Positions 1 to 9,613 of a DNA stretch of 64,000 nucleotides are shown here, piece by piece. The DNA is from Chryseobacterium scophthalmum. Lineage in GTDB: Bacteria > Bacteroidota > Bacteroidia > Flavobacteriales > Weeksellaceae. The stretch covers positions 434,001-498,000 of the forward strand of contig NZ_FSRQ01000002.1 of assembly GCF_900143185.1 (NCBI RefSeq), in the 5' to 3' direction. The first letter of the stretch is position 1. Each line of letters starts with the position of its first letter. Position numbers and translations under genes: made by a program. Under the pieces are notes generated by a model. The model was not told the DNA's origin, ran no database searches, and saw only the letters and a program-made list of their open reading frames with translations.

Positions 1-1
1 C

Positions 2-3000
2 GTAGTATCTTCTACTCAGCCATCTTGCAGTGTATCATCAGGAAGTATTACTGTGACTTCTCCTGCCACAGGTGTTACTTATAGTTTCGATAATGGCGCA
101 AGTTTTCAGACGTCAAATACTTTATCAGGATTAGCTGCGGGAACTTATTTAATAAAAGTAAAAAATCAAGCAGGCTCTATATCAGATGCAGTAAGTGTTG
201 TTATTAATTCAGCTTTAAATATTCCTCAAAATCCTGTTCTGAATATAGCACAACCAGCATGTGGAACAACTACAGGAAGTATAACTGTGACCTCACCATC
301 AACAGATGTTCAGTATAGTTTTGATGGAGGAATTACTTATCAGGCTTCAAATGTAAAAGCAGGAATTGCACCTGGAACATATACTGTTGTGGTAAAAAAC
401 AATTCAGGCTGTACATCAACCGCAACTGCTACTATTGCTCAGTCGGACTGTAGAGACTGGACTAAGGCACCGAATTCTTACATCTATACAGGAAAAGATT
501 CTAATAATAATGAGGTTGACGGTATTTATATTCCTGTAAAGAAGGCTTATGCAATGTGGAATAGTACTTCAACGCTTATTGCCGGGAATGCTCTTCCAAG
601 TGGAACTATAACAGCGGATGTGCTTTGGGAAGATGTTCATGGGTTGATAAAAACAGGAGAAAATTATACGCTTCAGTTGGAAGGTGTAGGAGAAAATGCT
701 AAAATAAAGGTTCCTGTTAGTAAAAATAAAGAAGGAAATGCAGTTGTAACATTCAAAATAAATGGTGAGATTTATTGGTCATGGCATATTTGGGTAACGG
801 ATGATCCTAGTAATGGATCTACTTATAAAAGCTATACTGCTGTGCAAAGGCAGTTAACCAATGGAACTCTTGAAAACATCCCTGATTCGGAATGGAAATG
901 GATGGATCGAAACTTAGGAGCAGTATCTAGTTCGTTTACAGGATCTAATTGGGATAAAAGTGGAGGTCTCCTATATCAATGGGGAAGAAAAGATCCTTTT
1001 CCGTCTTTGGTAACTAAAGGAAATGATTTCTATGAGGTTACAGGTTCTATCAATCATAGAGTAAGACATTATGATTCTCATGAAACAAATCAGTGGGCAG
1101 GTACTTCACTTGATGCGTTAGAAAAATATATAAAAGTACAGGATGCAAACGTGAAAGATAACATTCGTCTTTCTATAAAAAATCCTTTAAGCTTAATTTA
1201 TATAAGAAATAATGATAATACCAATCAAGCATTTTATAACGGTAATGCTAATCTACCTTATAATTGGTTTGGTACTTCTCCCTCACTAACATCAGATAAA
1301 TTGGGAGAGCTTAATTTATGGTCAGATAATGCAGAAGGTAAAATAATAAACTCCAATTATAATTTTAACTCTCAGAGAAAACCATATAAAAATAAATCCT
1401 CTTATGATCCTTGTCCAAATGGATGGAGAATTCCATCATTATTAATAGCTAATCTTGGAAATTACAGTTATGTAAACGATGTTAGAATTGATTATACTCC
1501 TTTCGGATTAAACCCAAATGGAGCAACAACTGATAATATTTTGCCCAAAACAATAAAACCATCTAACGCTAATATGCCTGCATATATGCAGAATTTTAAA
1601 ATTTACCCGTCGGTTGGTTTTGACATGACAAATATATCAGGAAATAACTTGGGTATTTTCCCAGGAACCGGAATGATATACAGCTATAATTCTGAATATA
1701 CAGATCAACATGAGACTTACTTATGGACAGCAACTATGCCGCGATGGCAAGATGCTACACCTACGATAGCAGCAAGAAGTTTAAGATTAGTACCAGATCC
1801 AGGTCAGTATATTAATAGTTATAGACCAGATGCTACTAATTTTCCAAATGTTTGGGGTAGGTATGAGTATTATCCAATGTACACAAATCAGACATCTGAT
1901 GGTCTGGCTTGCAGATGTATCAAAGATCCATTATTTGAGAAAAATAATTACAACTTTGCCACAACAACATCAGATTTCTTTACTGAAAGTGCACCAAAAT
2001 ACAGTGAGGGCTTATACAATCCAAATACTTATAACTTAGTAAAAAGTAGCAGTGTACAAACTCAGGAAATTCCTGTTAGCAAAGCATTTTCCGTTCAAAG
2101 TCAAATGCTAGGAAATACGGATATTTTGAATAATAATAAATTTAATAATCTAAAACCAAATGTTTTATGGACTACCAACACCAATTTAATCCAGAATATT
2201 TCAATGAGTGGGAGCCCTTCTACATTGGCAGATCTTAGCAATACCAAGATTGTTGTAAAAGTTAACCCTAATCAGTCAGGAAACGCAGTTGTTACCTTGC
2301 ATAATGGCAGTATTACAAATCCGGTATACTGGAGTTGGCATATTTGGGTGACCAATTCGCCACTTACAAGTATTGTTTACACCACAGAGCAACCAGATGT
2401 GACTGCTACTAATTATATTAATTATATTAAAAAAGGGGTAACGGTTTTACAAACTGAATTTATGGATCGTAATTTAGGTGCAGAAGAAGCATTTCCTACA
2501 GTTGCTAATCCTGCTTTGCCAAATGCCGATGAATTGAATAAAATTAAATTATCTGGAGGGATGCAATATCAGTGGGGGAGAAAAGACCCTATTCCTCCGT
2601 TTGTAAACCCGGATGGTACTGCATACCAGATTCACTTGGGAAGTGTAAATACAGATGGAAGTATAACCTATAGCTCCCTTAACAGCAGTACTTACAATAA
2701 TGCTAGCGGAAGCTATATTATTCCTTACAATACTTATACTAACGCTTCAAATGCTAATGTTGTAGCAACAGATAAAATAAATGTAAAAATGAATAAGGTA
2801 CTTACTTACTCTATTCAAAATCCATTAGTATTTATGGTTCCAAGTAACTTTGCACCAATATTCTATAATCAGATAGCATATACAAACGGATCCGATTGGA
2901 TTTCAAATGAAACCAATATTGCCGCAAACCGATGGGGCAGAGCAGATAAAAAATCACCATTTGATCCTTGTCCTAATGGATGGCGAATTCCAGATGTAGC

Positions 3001-3730
3001 TTCAGTAAGTTCTGATGCTCAATTAAGTAATTTTCCTTGGGGGAAAAAAGATGTGAATGAATTAGCTGCACAAAGCATTATTACTATTTATAATGGAACC
3101 AATGTTGGAAATGGTATGGGCTATCAATTTAATGATGCTGCTTATAAAATTGGGAATTATCCTTTTGTTGGTATTAGAGGATATAGACAAATAATGAAAA
3201 ATGCCGCAGAAGGTGGTACCCCTGATTATACAAAACTTCACTCTTCTCTAACGGGAATATGGACGGCCTCTTTAAATTCTAATTATTATGGAAGAGCAAA
3301 TAATTTTATAATAGACAGGTCTAATAATAATTTAGCTGTTCATAATGATAATGCAGACCCATATTTTGCGATGAACTGTCGTTGTGTAAAAATAAAAACT
3401 GAAGGAAATGATGAGCAGGGAGTTATTTTGCCAATGCCGGTTACGCCAAATTCAGGTAAGCAGGCTGTTGATGTCTTTGTGAAAAAAGAAATTGAACAAA
3501 AAAGAAATTCCGATGGTATTGTACTATATCCAAATCCTGTAAATACAATATTGTATATTGATGCTAATGATACAAAAGACTATTATTATCAGATTTATAA
3601 TATGTCTGGACAACTCGTTAAAAAAGGCAAATTTGAAAACAAACAGACTAATGTTTCAGATTTAGTTACAGGAGCTTATCTTGTAAGAATTAATGATTCG
3701 CAAACTGTTGTAAAAATTATTAAAAAGTAG
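2..3730 (+). CDS. T9SS-secreted multidomain surface protein, 5'-truncated by window edge
   Basis: The frame is open from base 2 with no stop, and bases 2-52 encode a segment (TQPSC..SSGSITVTS) that repeats about 80 residues later, so the gene starts before the window and the GTG at 53 is not its start. The visible part has two SprB-like repeats of about 75 residues (SGSITVTSP..VxYSFDxGxxxQ..GTY), then two copies of a module with WSWHIWVT, MDRNLGA, QWGRKDP and DPCPNGWRIP. These are hallmarks of the Fibrobacter succinogenes major paralogous (FISUMP) domain. The last 70 residues (VLYPNPV.., GxYLVRI, ending KIIKK) are a type A T9SS sorting domain. It is therefore probably exported through T9SS and anchored or released at the surface. 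The role is unknown; adhesion or glycan binding is only a guess. A strong terminator follows. Confidence 0.85.
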   Translation, partial: VVSSTQPSCSVSSGSITVTSPATGVTYSFDNGASFQTSNTLSGLAAGTYLIKVKNQAGSISDAVSVVINSALNIPQNPVLNIAQPACGTTTGSITVTSPSTDVQYSFDGGITYQASNVKAGIAPGTYTVVVKNNSGCTSTATATIAQSDCRDWTKAPNSYIYTGKDSNNNEVDGIYIPVKKAYAMWNSTSTLIAGNALPSGTITADVLWEDVHGLIKTGENYTLQLEGVGENAKIKVPVSKNKEGNAVVTFKINGEIYWSWHIWVTDDPSNGSTYKSYTAVQRQLTNGTLENIPDSEWKWMDRNLGAVSSSFTGSNWDKSGGLLYQWGRKDPFPSLVTKGNDFYEVTGSINHRVRHYDSHETNQWAGTSLDALEKYIKVQDANVKDNIRLSIKNPLSLIYIRNNDNTNQAFYNGNANLPYNWFGTSPSLTSDKLGELNLWSDNAEGKIINSNYNFNSQRKPYKNKSSYDPCPNGWRIPSLLIANLGNYSYVNDVRIDYTPFGLNPNGATTDNILPKTIKPSNANMPAYMQNFKIYPSVGFDMTNISGNNLGIFPGTGMIYSYNSEYTDQHETYLWTATMPRWQDATPTIAARSLRLVPDPGQYINSYRPDATNFPNVWGRYEYYPMYTNQTSDGLACRCIKDPLFEKNNYNFATTTSDFFTESAPKYSEGLYNPNTYNLVKSSSVQTQEIPVSKAFSVQSQMLGNTDILNNNKFNNLKPNVLWTTNTNLIQNISMSGSPSTLADLSNTKIVVKVNPNQSGNAVVTLHNGSITNPVYWSWHIWVTNSPLTSIVYTTEQPDVTATNYINYIKKGVTVLQTEFMDRNLGAEEAFPTVANPALPNADELNKIKLSGGMQYQWGRKDPIPPFVNPDGTAYQIHLGSVNTDGSITYSSLNSSTYNNASGSYIIPYNTYTNASNANVVATDKINVKMNKVLTYSIQNPLVFMVPSNFAPIFYNQIAYTNGSDWISNETNIAANRWGRADKKSPFDPCPNGWRIPDVASVSSDAQLSNFPWGKKDVNELAAQSIITIYNGTNVGNGMGYQFNDAAYKIGNYPFVGIRGYRQIMKNAAEGGTPDYTKLHSSLTGIWTASLNSNYYGRANNFIIDRSNNNLAVHNDNADPYFAMNCRCVKIKTEGNDEQGVILPMPVTPNSGKQAVDVFVKKEIEQKRNSDGIVLYPNPVNTILYIDANDTKDYYYQIYNMSGQLVKKGKFENKQTNVSDLVTGAYLVRINDSQTVVKIIKK

Positions 3731-3763
3731 TGTGAAACTTAAAGTAAACCATTATTTAAAAAT

Positions 3764-3793
3764 GCCCCTAAAATTTTTTAGGGGTATTTTTTT
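3764..3793 (+). terminator. Rho-independent terminator of the surface-protein gene
   Basis: Inverted repeat cccctaaaa / ttttagggg (3765-3773 with 3776-3784) followed by a run of T, 34 bases after the stop codon. Confidence 0.8.
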
Positions 3794-3899
3794 GCTGAAT
3801 CTTTCAGTAAGAACTTACATAGAATTTTGTCTCATCATATTTCGGAAGCTATACAATACAGAAGTCTAAACCAAGAATTTTGGAATGTCTGATATAAAT

Positions 3900-3938
3900 T
3901 AAATAAAAAGCACCCCTGAATTATTACTCAGAGATGCT
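3900..3938 (-). terminator. Terminator of the spondin-domain lipoprotein gene
   Basis: Read on the minus strand, agcatctctga (3938-3928) pairs with tcaggggtgct (3919-3909), 11 pairs including G-U, followed by TTTTTATTT. It lies about 50 bases beyond the stop at 3988. Confidence 0.7.
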
Positions 3939-3987
3939 CATTGAAACCATTTGTTGTTTTTCGTTATTCAACCCAAATCGAGATTAA

Positions 3988-5205
3988 TTAGTTTACAGTC
4001 ACTTTTAAGACATTTTGTACTGCCGGTACAGGATATTGAGTTCCGACTTTAGAAATAACAATGCTTTCTGCTTGAGGAGTTCCTCCAAATAAAGCTTGGC
4101 GATTTCCTGCTCCGGGATATTGATTAACACCCGTTCCCGAATCAAACAAAGTTGTTTTTGAGGTTAAATCTCCCTTAGTATTTGCATCAATACTTTGCTC
4201 ATTCGCATAAAACCAGTCATTAGAAAAACCAAACATCGTTACATAGGCTATTTTATCTCCTGATGTATAAGAAAAGTTGGTCATCACTTTATTTCCTGGT
4301 GCTACAGGAGCATTTCCTGCGATATAAACTCCTTTTACATTAGACATAGCTTTTAAGCTGTTTTGAAGTTTCATAACAGCTCCAGTCTGAGAAACTTCTT
4401 TTAAACCATTACCAGAATCCAACTGTCCTAATTGATAAATAGGATTTTGGTTGCCGCTGTAAACTACAACCAAGGCTGGAGAAAGACCTGTCATTATCCC
4501 TGTGTTTGCATTAAGTTTCATCACCATTTTAGTGATATCTCCCATTTGCGCTATATCTGTAATTTCAGGATTTGATAAAGCATTGGGTGTGAAAAACGGT
4601 GCCGAATTAAGCAATTGCGAACCATTATAGTTTGAAACGGCCCAAACTCCCGGAGATAAAGGTGTCGCATTAGCTGTTCCTCCAGAAGTATTTGTTATCA
4701 TTAAAGTAAATTCAGATTTCATAATGTCATAACTAAGATTTAGCTTGACCAATTGAGAGGCAGTCACACCTGGAACCTGAGCGATAGGATTGCTCTGAGC
4801 TGTTCCTGTTGTGTTGTCTTTTGTTCCGTTGTCCCACAATAAAACTTCTGAAGAAACATCACCTGTAATGGCATTTCCGTTAGCATCAAACAATTTTATT
4901 CCCGGTTGTTTTGATGCAAAGAACCAATCTTTGGATGCACCATACATGGTCGCAAACATCAAAGACTGTGCTTTTCCTGCACTGAATTTAACGGAGACAG
5001 ATTCTCCGGGCATAATAACAGGAGTATTGGTTCCTTGAAAGCTGCCACTTTCTACAAAATCTTTTGGAGCGACAATATTTTCAAACGTAATTGTTTTTTC
5101 CATAGAGCTTTCCATCATCATATCGTCATCATCACAAGATGAAAGTCCGAAAATTGTCATAAACCCAAGGCTAAGTGTTGCTAGTTTTAAAAAGTTCTTT
5201 TTCAT
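3988..5205 (-). CDS. Spondin-domain lipoprotein with a duplicated domain
   Basis: 405 residues from the ATG at 5205; the in-frame ATG 22 codons upstream would put a charged tail before the signal peptide, so I reject it. MKKNFLKLATLSLGFM..GLSSC is a lipoprotein signal with Cys24 as the likely lipidated residue, followed by an acidic/Met run (DDDDMMM). Residues about 68-130 (FATMYGASKDWFF, IKLFDANG, LLWDNGT) match the spondin N-terminal domain as found in bacterial lipoproteins. Residues about 318-360 (YVTMFGFSNDWFY, TLFDSGT) repeat it, so the protein is an internal duplication. The protein is predicted to be exported and membrane-anchored. Ligand and function are unknown. It is transcribed alone, with its own terminator. 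Confidence 0.8.
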   Translation of the reverse strand: MKKNFLKLATLSLGFMTIFGLSSCDDDDMMMESSMEKTITFENIVAPKDFVESGSFQGTNTPVIMPGESVSVKFSAGKAQSLMFATMYGASKDWFFASKQPGIKLFDANGNAITGDVSSEVLLWDNGTKDNTTGTAQSNPIAQVPGVTASQLVKLNLSYDIMKSEFTLMITNTSGGTANATPLSPGVWAVSNYNGSQLLNSAPFFTPNALSNPEITDIAQMGDITKMVMKLNANTGIMTGLSPALVVVYSGNQNPIYQLGQLDSGNGLKEVSQTGAVMKLQNSLKAMSNVKGVYIAGNAPVAPGNKVMTNFSYTSGDKIAYVTMFGFSNDWFYANEQSIDANTKGDLTSKTTLFDSGTGVNQYPGAGNRQALFGGTPQAESIVISKVGTQYPVPAVQNVLKVTVN

Positions 5206-5383
5206 AAAAGTATTTTTTATAGTTATAATTGATTTATAATTATAGTCGGAGTTATTTAAAAATCCTGACAAAAAAATATCTTTTTATTGAAATTAAATAT
5301 TTAAGGTGTTGGTTTTTAGTGTTTAAAATTTTAAAATGATTGATTTTTCTTGAAAAAGACTCATATTAGATTAATAAAAAAAG

Positions 5384-5418
5384 CAACAAAAAAACCGTGA
5401 AATAAATTCCACGGTTTT
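5384..5418 (-). terminator. Terminator of the S46 peptidase gene
   Basis: Perfect 9-bp stem aaaaccgtg / cacggtttt (5391-5399 with 5410-5418). On the minus strand it is followed by TTTGTTGC and lies 20 bases past the stop at 5439. Confidence 0.75.
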
Positions 5419-5438
5419 CAAAATATTTTTTGAGAAAA

Positions 5439-7637
5439 TTATTTTTTCTTTTTTACAGGAGTTGCAATTTTGATTTTAGATTTACCAGTATCAGCAGGAG
5501 TATTTTCATCTCTTACTAATTTTAGTTCGTCTACAATTCTTCTTGCACCAGCATATTTGTCGATTGTCCAAAGAACAAAACGGATGTCCACACTGATTGT
5601 TTTCTGCCATTCGTTTTCAAAAACAATATCTCCACTTAATGCTTCGCTATTTCCATCGAAAGCGATACCGATAAGGTTACCGTCTCCATCAATTACCGGA
5701 GAACCAGAGTTTCCACCTGTAATATCATTGTTTGAAAGGAAGTTTACAGGAAGGTAACCTGCTTTGTCTGCATATTGACCGTAATCTTTAGCATTTTGAA
5801 GCGCAATTACTCTTTGTGGAAGATCAAATTCTTCGTCACCTGCTTTGTATTTACCTACTAAACCTTCCATTGTAGTGTAATAGTTATCAGTTACTCCAAA
5901 GTAGTTTCTGTCGTCTCTTACAGGTAAAGTATCAATTTGTCCGTAAGTAAGTCTCATGGTAGAGTTTGCATCCGGATAGAATTTTTTCTCAGGCATTGCT
6001 TTCATTAAACCAGCTAAGAAAAGACGGTTGTTTTTAGCAAAGCTGTCATCCAACAATACATATTTATCGTTTGATGTTTTTTGATCTGCAATAATTCCTC
6101 TTGCTATTTTCAAAAGAGGATCTGCATCCAATTTCAAACGATCAGGATTCATAATATAATTCGTCACAGAAGTTTTGTTAGCAAATAGAGACGAAAATGC
6201 AAGGTTAGATAAGTTTTTAGCATCCAAAGCCATCAATGTTGGAGAAGCTACATCAGATTTTACTCTCGTTTGGTAAAGATTTACCAAAGAGTTCAACATT
6301 TCTCCTTCAAGATTGGTGTTGATGTTATCGTACGCATCTTTTACAGCCGTTTCTAATTTAGCTTTCATTGCTAATCTTCCTGCCATATCTTGTTTTGCGT
6401 AAGCGTCTAATGCAGGGGCCAAACCGTTTGCAAGAGCAATGTATTTAGCATTTCTCATTAATAGAGAAGCGTAATTTCTTTCTACATTTCTGTTTGAAAC
6501 TTGAGAGTAATAATTTTGAATTGCTTCTAAAACATCATCATACATTTCATTTCCTGGTTGCATCGCCCAGTCGTTGAATTTTTTCTCAAGTTCTCTTTTG
6601 TCAGTAATTGTACCGTTTTTTTCAACAGCATCAATTGTTCCCTGTCTGTTTTTCCAGTAGTTGGCAACAGAAGCATATTGAGAAGCATATCCTAATTGAG
6701 TCGTCTTATCTTTATCCATGTACTTCTTCATAATGTCCATCGCCATTTTAGAAGTCTCTACCCAAGCCGGATAATCTTTAGTAACCATTTGCTCAATTCC
6801 GTAAGAAGTTAAGTAACGGTTTGTTCTTCCAGGATATCCTAAAATCATTGAAAAATCTCCTGGCTTAATTCCTTTTAGAGAAACAGGTAAGAAATGTTTA
6901 GGTTTTAATGGAACATTGGTAGGCTTAAATTCTGCTGGATTTCCTGCAGCATCAGCATAAACTCTGAATACTGTAAAATCTCCTGTATGTCTTGGCCATT
7001 CCCAGTTATCGGTATCTCCACCAAATTTACCAATTGATGATGGCGGTGCACCAACTAATCTGATATCTTTATAGTCTTGATAAACAAAATAATAAAATTC
7101 GTTTCCGTTGAAGAAATCTCTTACAACAACAGTATATTTTCCATTTTCAGAATTTTCTGTCTGAATTGCTTTTGTTTCAGCATCAATTACAGCTTTTCTC
7201 TGAGCTGCAGACATTTCGTTGTTTAGTTTAGAATTGATTCTCTGTGTAGCATCATCCATTCTCACCAAGAATCTTACATAAAGATCTTTAGAATTGAATT
7301 CTTCTTTTTCGTTTTTTGCCCAGAAACCATTCTTTAGGTAATCTTTTTCAGGAGTAGAAGCCGCAGCTACAGCACCATAACCACAGTGGTGGTTGGTGAA
7401 AATCAAACCTTTGTCTGATACAATTTCTCCTGTACAAAAACCGCCAAAGCTTACAATAGCATCTTTTAAGCTAGAATTGTTTACAGAATAAATCTCTTCT
7501 GGAGTCAAACGCAGACCCTCTTTTTGCATGTCTACACCATTAAGTCTTTTGACAAGCATTAATAGCCACATTCCTTCATCTGCCCTCATTTGAGCAAAGC
7601 CTAATAAGAAAGTGAATAGTAAAAATATTCTTTTCAT
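5439..7637 (-). CDS. dpp7: S46 family dipeptidyl peptidase, DPP7-like
   Basis: 732 residues, the usual length of S46 exopeptidases, which cut dipeptides from peptide N-termini in the periplasm of Bacteroidota that live on amino acids. A signal peptide covers residues 1-19. The chymotrypsin-like triad is visible: His84 in TNHHCGYG, Asp220 in WPRHTGDF and Ser644 in GGNSGSPV. Eighteen residues after the serine, in AFDGN, stands Gly662. In the characterised Porphyromonas enzymes this position is Gly in DPP7 (hydrophobic P1) and Arg in DPP11 (acidic P1), so DPP7-type specificity is inferred. The C-terminus is Lys-rich (VKKKK). It appears monocistronic with its own terminator. The family is certain; the exact specificity needs an assay. 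Confidence 0.92.
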   Translation of the reverse strand: MKRIFLLFTFLLGFAQMRADEGMWLLMLVKRLNGVDMQKEGLRLTPEEIYSVNNSSLKDAIVSFGGFCTGEIVSDKGLIFTNHHCGYGAVAAASTPEKDYLKNGFWAKNEKEEFNSKDLYVRFLVRMDDATQRINSKLNNEMSAAQRKAVIDAETKAIQTENSENGKYTVVVRDFFNGNEFYYFVYQDYKDIRLVGAPPSSIGKFGGDTDNWEWPRHTGDFTVFRVYADAAGNPAEFKPTNVPLKPKHFLPVSLKGIKPGDFSMILGYPGRTNRYLTSYGIEQMVTKDYPAWVETSKMAMDIMKKYMDKDKTTQLGYASQYASVANYWKNRQGTIDAVEKNGTITDKRELEKKFNDWAMQPGNEMYDDVLEAIQNYYSQVSNRNVERNYASLLMRNAKYIALANGLAPALDAYAKQDMAGRLAMKAKLETAVKDAYDNINTNLEGEMLNSLVNLYQTRVKSDVASPTLMALDAKNLSNLAFSSLFANKTSVTNYIMNPDRLKLDADPLLKIARGIIADQKTSNDKYVLLDDSFAKNNRLFLAGLMKAMPEKKFYPDANSTMRLTYGQIDTLPVRDDRNYFGVTDNYYTTMEGLVGKYKAGDEEFDLPQRVIALQNAKDYGQYADKAGYLPVNFLSNNDITGGNSGSPVIDGDGNLIGIAFDGNSEALSGDIVFENEWQKTISVDIRFVLWTIDKYAGARRIVDELKLVRDENTPADTGKSKIKIATPVKKKK

Positions 7638-7723
7638 TTTATAAAATAATTTTTGTGGGGCTAAATTACTAATTTTTACGATAATTTGTCAGCAATTGGT
7701 ATGAAAATGGGAGGGAGGATGAT

Positions 7724-8158
7724 ATGAAAAACATTTTATCATTTCTTTTTGCCTTTTTTATTCTAAATTTAGTTGTAAACTGTTCTGCTGTAAAGTCGAA
7801 TAATCAGCACTACCAAAGAGAATGGATGATGGTTTCGTTTGATGGTTTCACTAAAGAACAGCTTGTGAAAAATAAAGCAGAAATCAACCTTACCGAACCT
7901 GTCAAAGATGGAAAAATAAGAGGAACTGCCATGATGGGTTGCAACAGAATGTTTTTTACCTTAGAATTTAAATCTAAAAGCAAAGTAAAAATTTCCGGAT
8001 TGGGAAGTACATTGATGGCTTGTCAGGAAATGGAAATAGAAGATAAGTTTACAAAAGTTTTTGAAAAAATGACCCGATATGAAATTGATGGTCATTTTCT
8101 TACCCTTTATGATGATAAAGGCGCTCAGATGAAATTTGTTGCAGCAGACTGGGATTAA
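7724..8158 (+). CDS. META domain-containing lipoprotein
   Basis: 144 residues. A hydrophobic N-terminus ends in LVVNCSA, a lipoprotein-like signal with a slightly unusual Asn before the Cys. The rest fits the META/HslJ fold: W-x-V-x-F-x-G near residues 34-40, GCNRMFFTLEF in the middle, the MACQEMEIEDKF block, and a final Y-x-I-x-G-x-x-L-x-L strand pair. META proteins are small envelope proteins linked in some bacteria to stress or adhesion; the role here is unknown. The start is supported by a purine-rich stretch (gggaggaggat-like) directly before the ATG. It stands alone, divergent from the S46 peptidase gene. Confidence 0.75.
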   Translation: MKNILSFLFAFFILNLVVNCSAVKSNNQHYQREWMMVSFDGFTKEQLVKNKAEINLTEPVKDGKIRGTAMMGCNRMFFTLEFKSKSKVKISGLGSTLMACQEMEIEDKFTKVFEKMTRYEIDGHFLTLYDDKGAQMKFVAADWD

Positions 8159-8323
8159 TTTTCTTTTTTGTTCAACCAAATTTGCATAATCACAACTTGG
8201 ATTTAAAACATAAATTTCCAAAATCAGAAATGAAGAAGCTAATGTGAAAGGTGAATAACTATTTCTTATACAGAGAAATAATGCAAAATTTTACCGGAAA
8301 ATCCCTGTTTTTAAAGACTTGAG

Positions 8324-8353
8324 TTGCATTTATAAATTAAAAATGTTATCTTG
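8324..8353 (+). promoter_or_regulatory. Probable promoter of the hflX operon
   Basis: TTG at 8324-8326, a 20-base spacer, then TATCTTG at 8347-8353, one base short of the flavobacterial TAnnTTTG element. The ATG of hflX follows 27 bases later. Confidence 0.45.
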
Positions 8354-8380
8354 TAAATCTCATAAATTATACAGAATTTA

Positions 8381-9613
8381 ATGCTAGAAAAGAAACAACA
8401 TAATTACGAAAAGGCAGTTTTGGTGGGCGTTGTCACTCAAAATCAGGATGAAGATAAGTTGCAGGAATATATGGACGAACTGGAGTTTTTGGCCTTCACA
8501 GCAGGTGCTACGGTAGACAGACGTTTTACTCAGAAATTAACCCAGCCCGATTCTAAAACTTTTGTAGGAAGCGGAAAAGCACAGGAAATAAAAGAATATG
8601 TAAAAGAAAACGAGATAGGAACCATTATTTTTGATGATGAATTATCTCCTTCTCAGCTTAAAAATCTTGAAAAAGAAATTGAAGTAAAAATTCTAGACAG
8701 AACCAATCTTATTCTTGATATTTTCGCACAAAGAGCACAAACTTCTTACGCAAGAACTCAGGTTGAATTGGCGCAATACCAATATTTGCTGCCTAGATTA
8801 AGCAAGATGTGGTCTCACTTAGATAAGCAAAAAGGGGGAATCGGAATGCGTGGTCCAGGTGAAACAGAAATTGAAACCGATAGAAGGATCATCCGTGACA
8901 GAATATCTTTGCTTAAAGACAAACTGAAGATCATCGACAAGCAAATGGCAACCCAGCGAAACAATCGTGGAAAAGTCGTTCGTGCCGCTTTGGTAGGGTA
9001 TACCAACGTAGGAAAGTCAACATTGATGAATGCTATTTCTAAATCTGATGTCTTTGCTGAAAATAAACTTTTTGCAACACTGGATACAACAGTAAGAAAA
9101 GTAGTCATTGGCAATTTACCTTTTCTTTTAACAGATACGGTAGGTTTCATCAGAAAATTACCAACGCAATTGGTAGAATCTTTCAAATCTACTTTGGATG
9201 AGGTACGTGAAGCGGATCTTCTGATTCATGTGGTTGATATTTCGCACGAAAGCTTTGAAGATCATATCGAATCTGTGAATCAGATTTTAATGGAAATCAA
9301 TGCGCATCAAAAACCGATGATTATGGTTTTCAACAAGATTGATGATTTCAGCTACGAGAAAAAAGATGAAGATGATCTTACGCCTGGCTCAAGCAAAAAC
9401 GTCTCTCTTGAAGAATGGAAAAAAACATGGATGGCAAAATCTAAACATCCTGCAGTTTTCATTTCTGCTCTTACGAAAGAAAATTTCCCTGAAATGAAAA
9501 GGCTGGTGTACGACGAGGTAATGAAGATTCATATTTCAAGATTTCCTTACAACGATTTTCTTTTCGAATATTTCGATAACGACGAAGACGAAGCCTCAGA
9601 AAAAGAAGATTAA
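8381..9613 (+). CDS. hflX: GTPase HflX
   Basis: 410 residues. HflX is a ribosome-associated GTPase that splits or rescues stalled 70S ribosomes under stress. The N-terminal HflX domain carries VGSGKAQEI (62-70), and the linker motif GGIGMRGPGETEIETDRR sits at 152-169. The G domain shows G1 GYTNVGKST (206-214), G3 DTVGF (252-256) and G4 NKID (318-321). The C-terminus is acidic (DEDEASEKED). It is the first gene of a tight same-strand run: the stop overlaps the next start by one base (TAATG), so translational coupling with the DUF4919 gene is likely. Confidence 0.96.
   Translation: MLEKKQHNYEKAVLVGVVTQNQDEDKLQEYMDELEFLAFTAGATVDRRFTQKLTQPDSKTFVGSGKAQEIKEYVKENEIGTIIFDDELSPSQLKNLEKEIEVKILDRTNLILDIFAQRAQTSYARTQVELAQYQYLLPRLSKMWSHLDKQKGGIGMRGPGETEIETDRRIIRDRISLLKDKLKIIDKQMATQRNNRGKVVRAALVGYTNVGKSTLMNAISKSDVFAENKLFATLDTTVRKVVIGNLPFLLTDTVGFIRKLPTQLVESFKSTLDEVREADLLIHVVDISHESFEDHIESVNQILMEINAHQKPMIMVFNKIDDFSYEKKDEDDLTPGSSKNVSLEEWKKTWMAKSKHPAVFISALTKENFPEMKRLVYDEVMKIHISRFPYNDFLFEYFDNDEDEASEKED

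Noticed and set aside
53..55. GTG as start of the first gene
   Set aside because: The frame and repeat homology continue upstream to base 2, so this codon is internal.
8159..8380. 222-base gap before hflX as a possible small gene or RNA
   Set aside because: Short frames stop quickly and no stable structure is evident; only the hflX promoter at its end is supported.
8815..9186. 123-codon minus-strand open frame
   Set aside because: Antisense shadow inside hflX across its conserved GTPase motifs.
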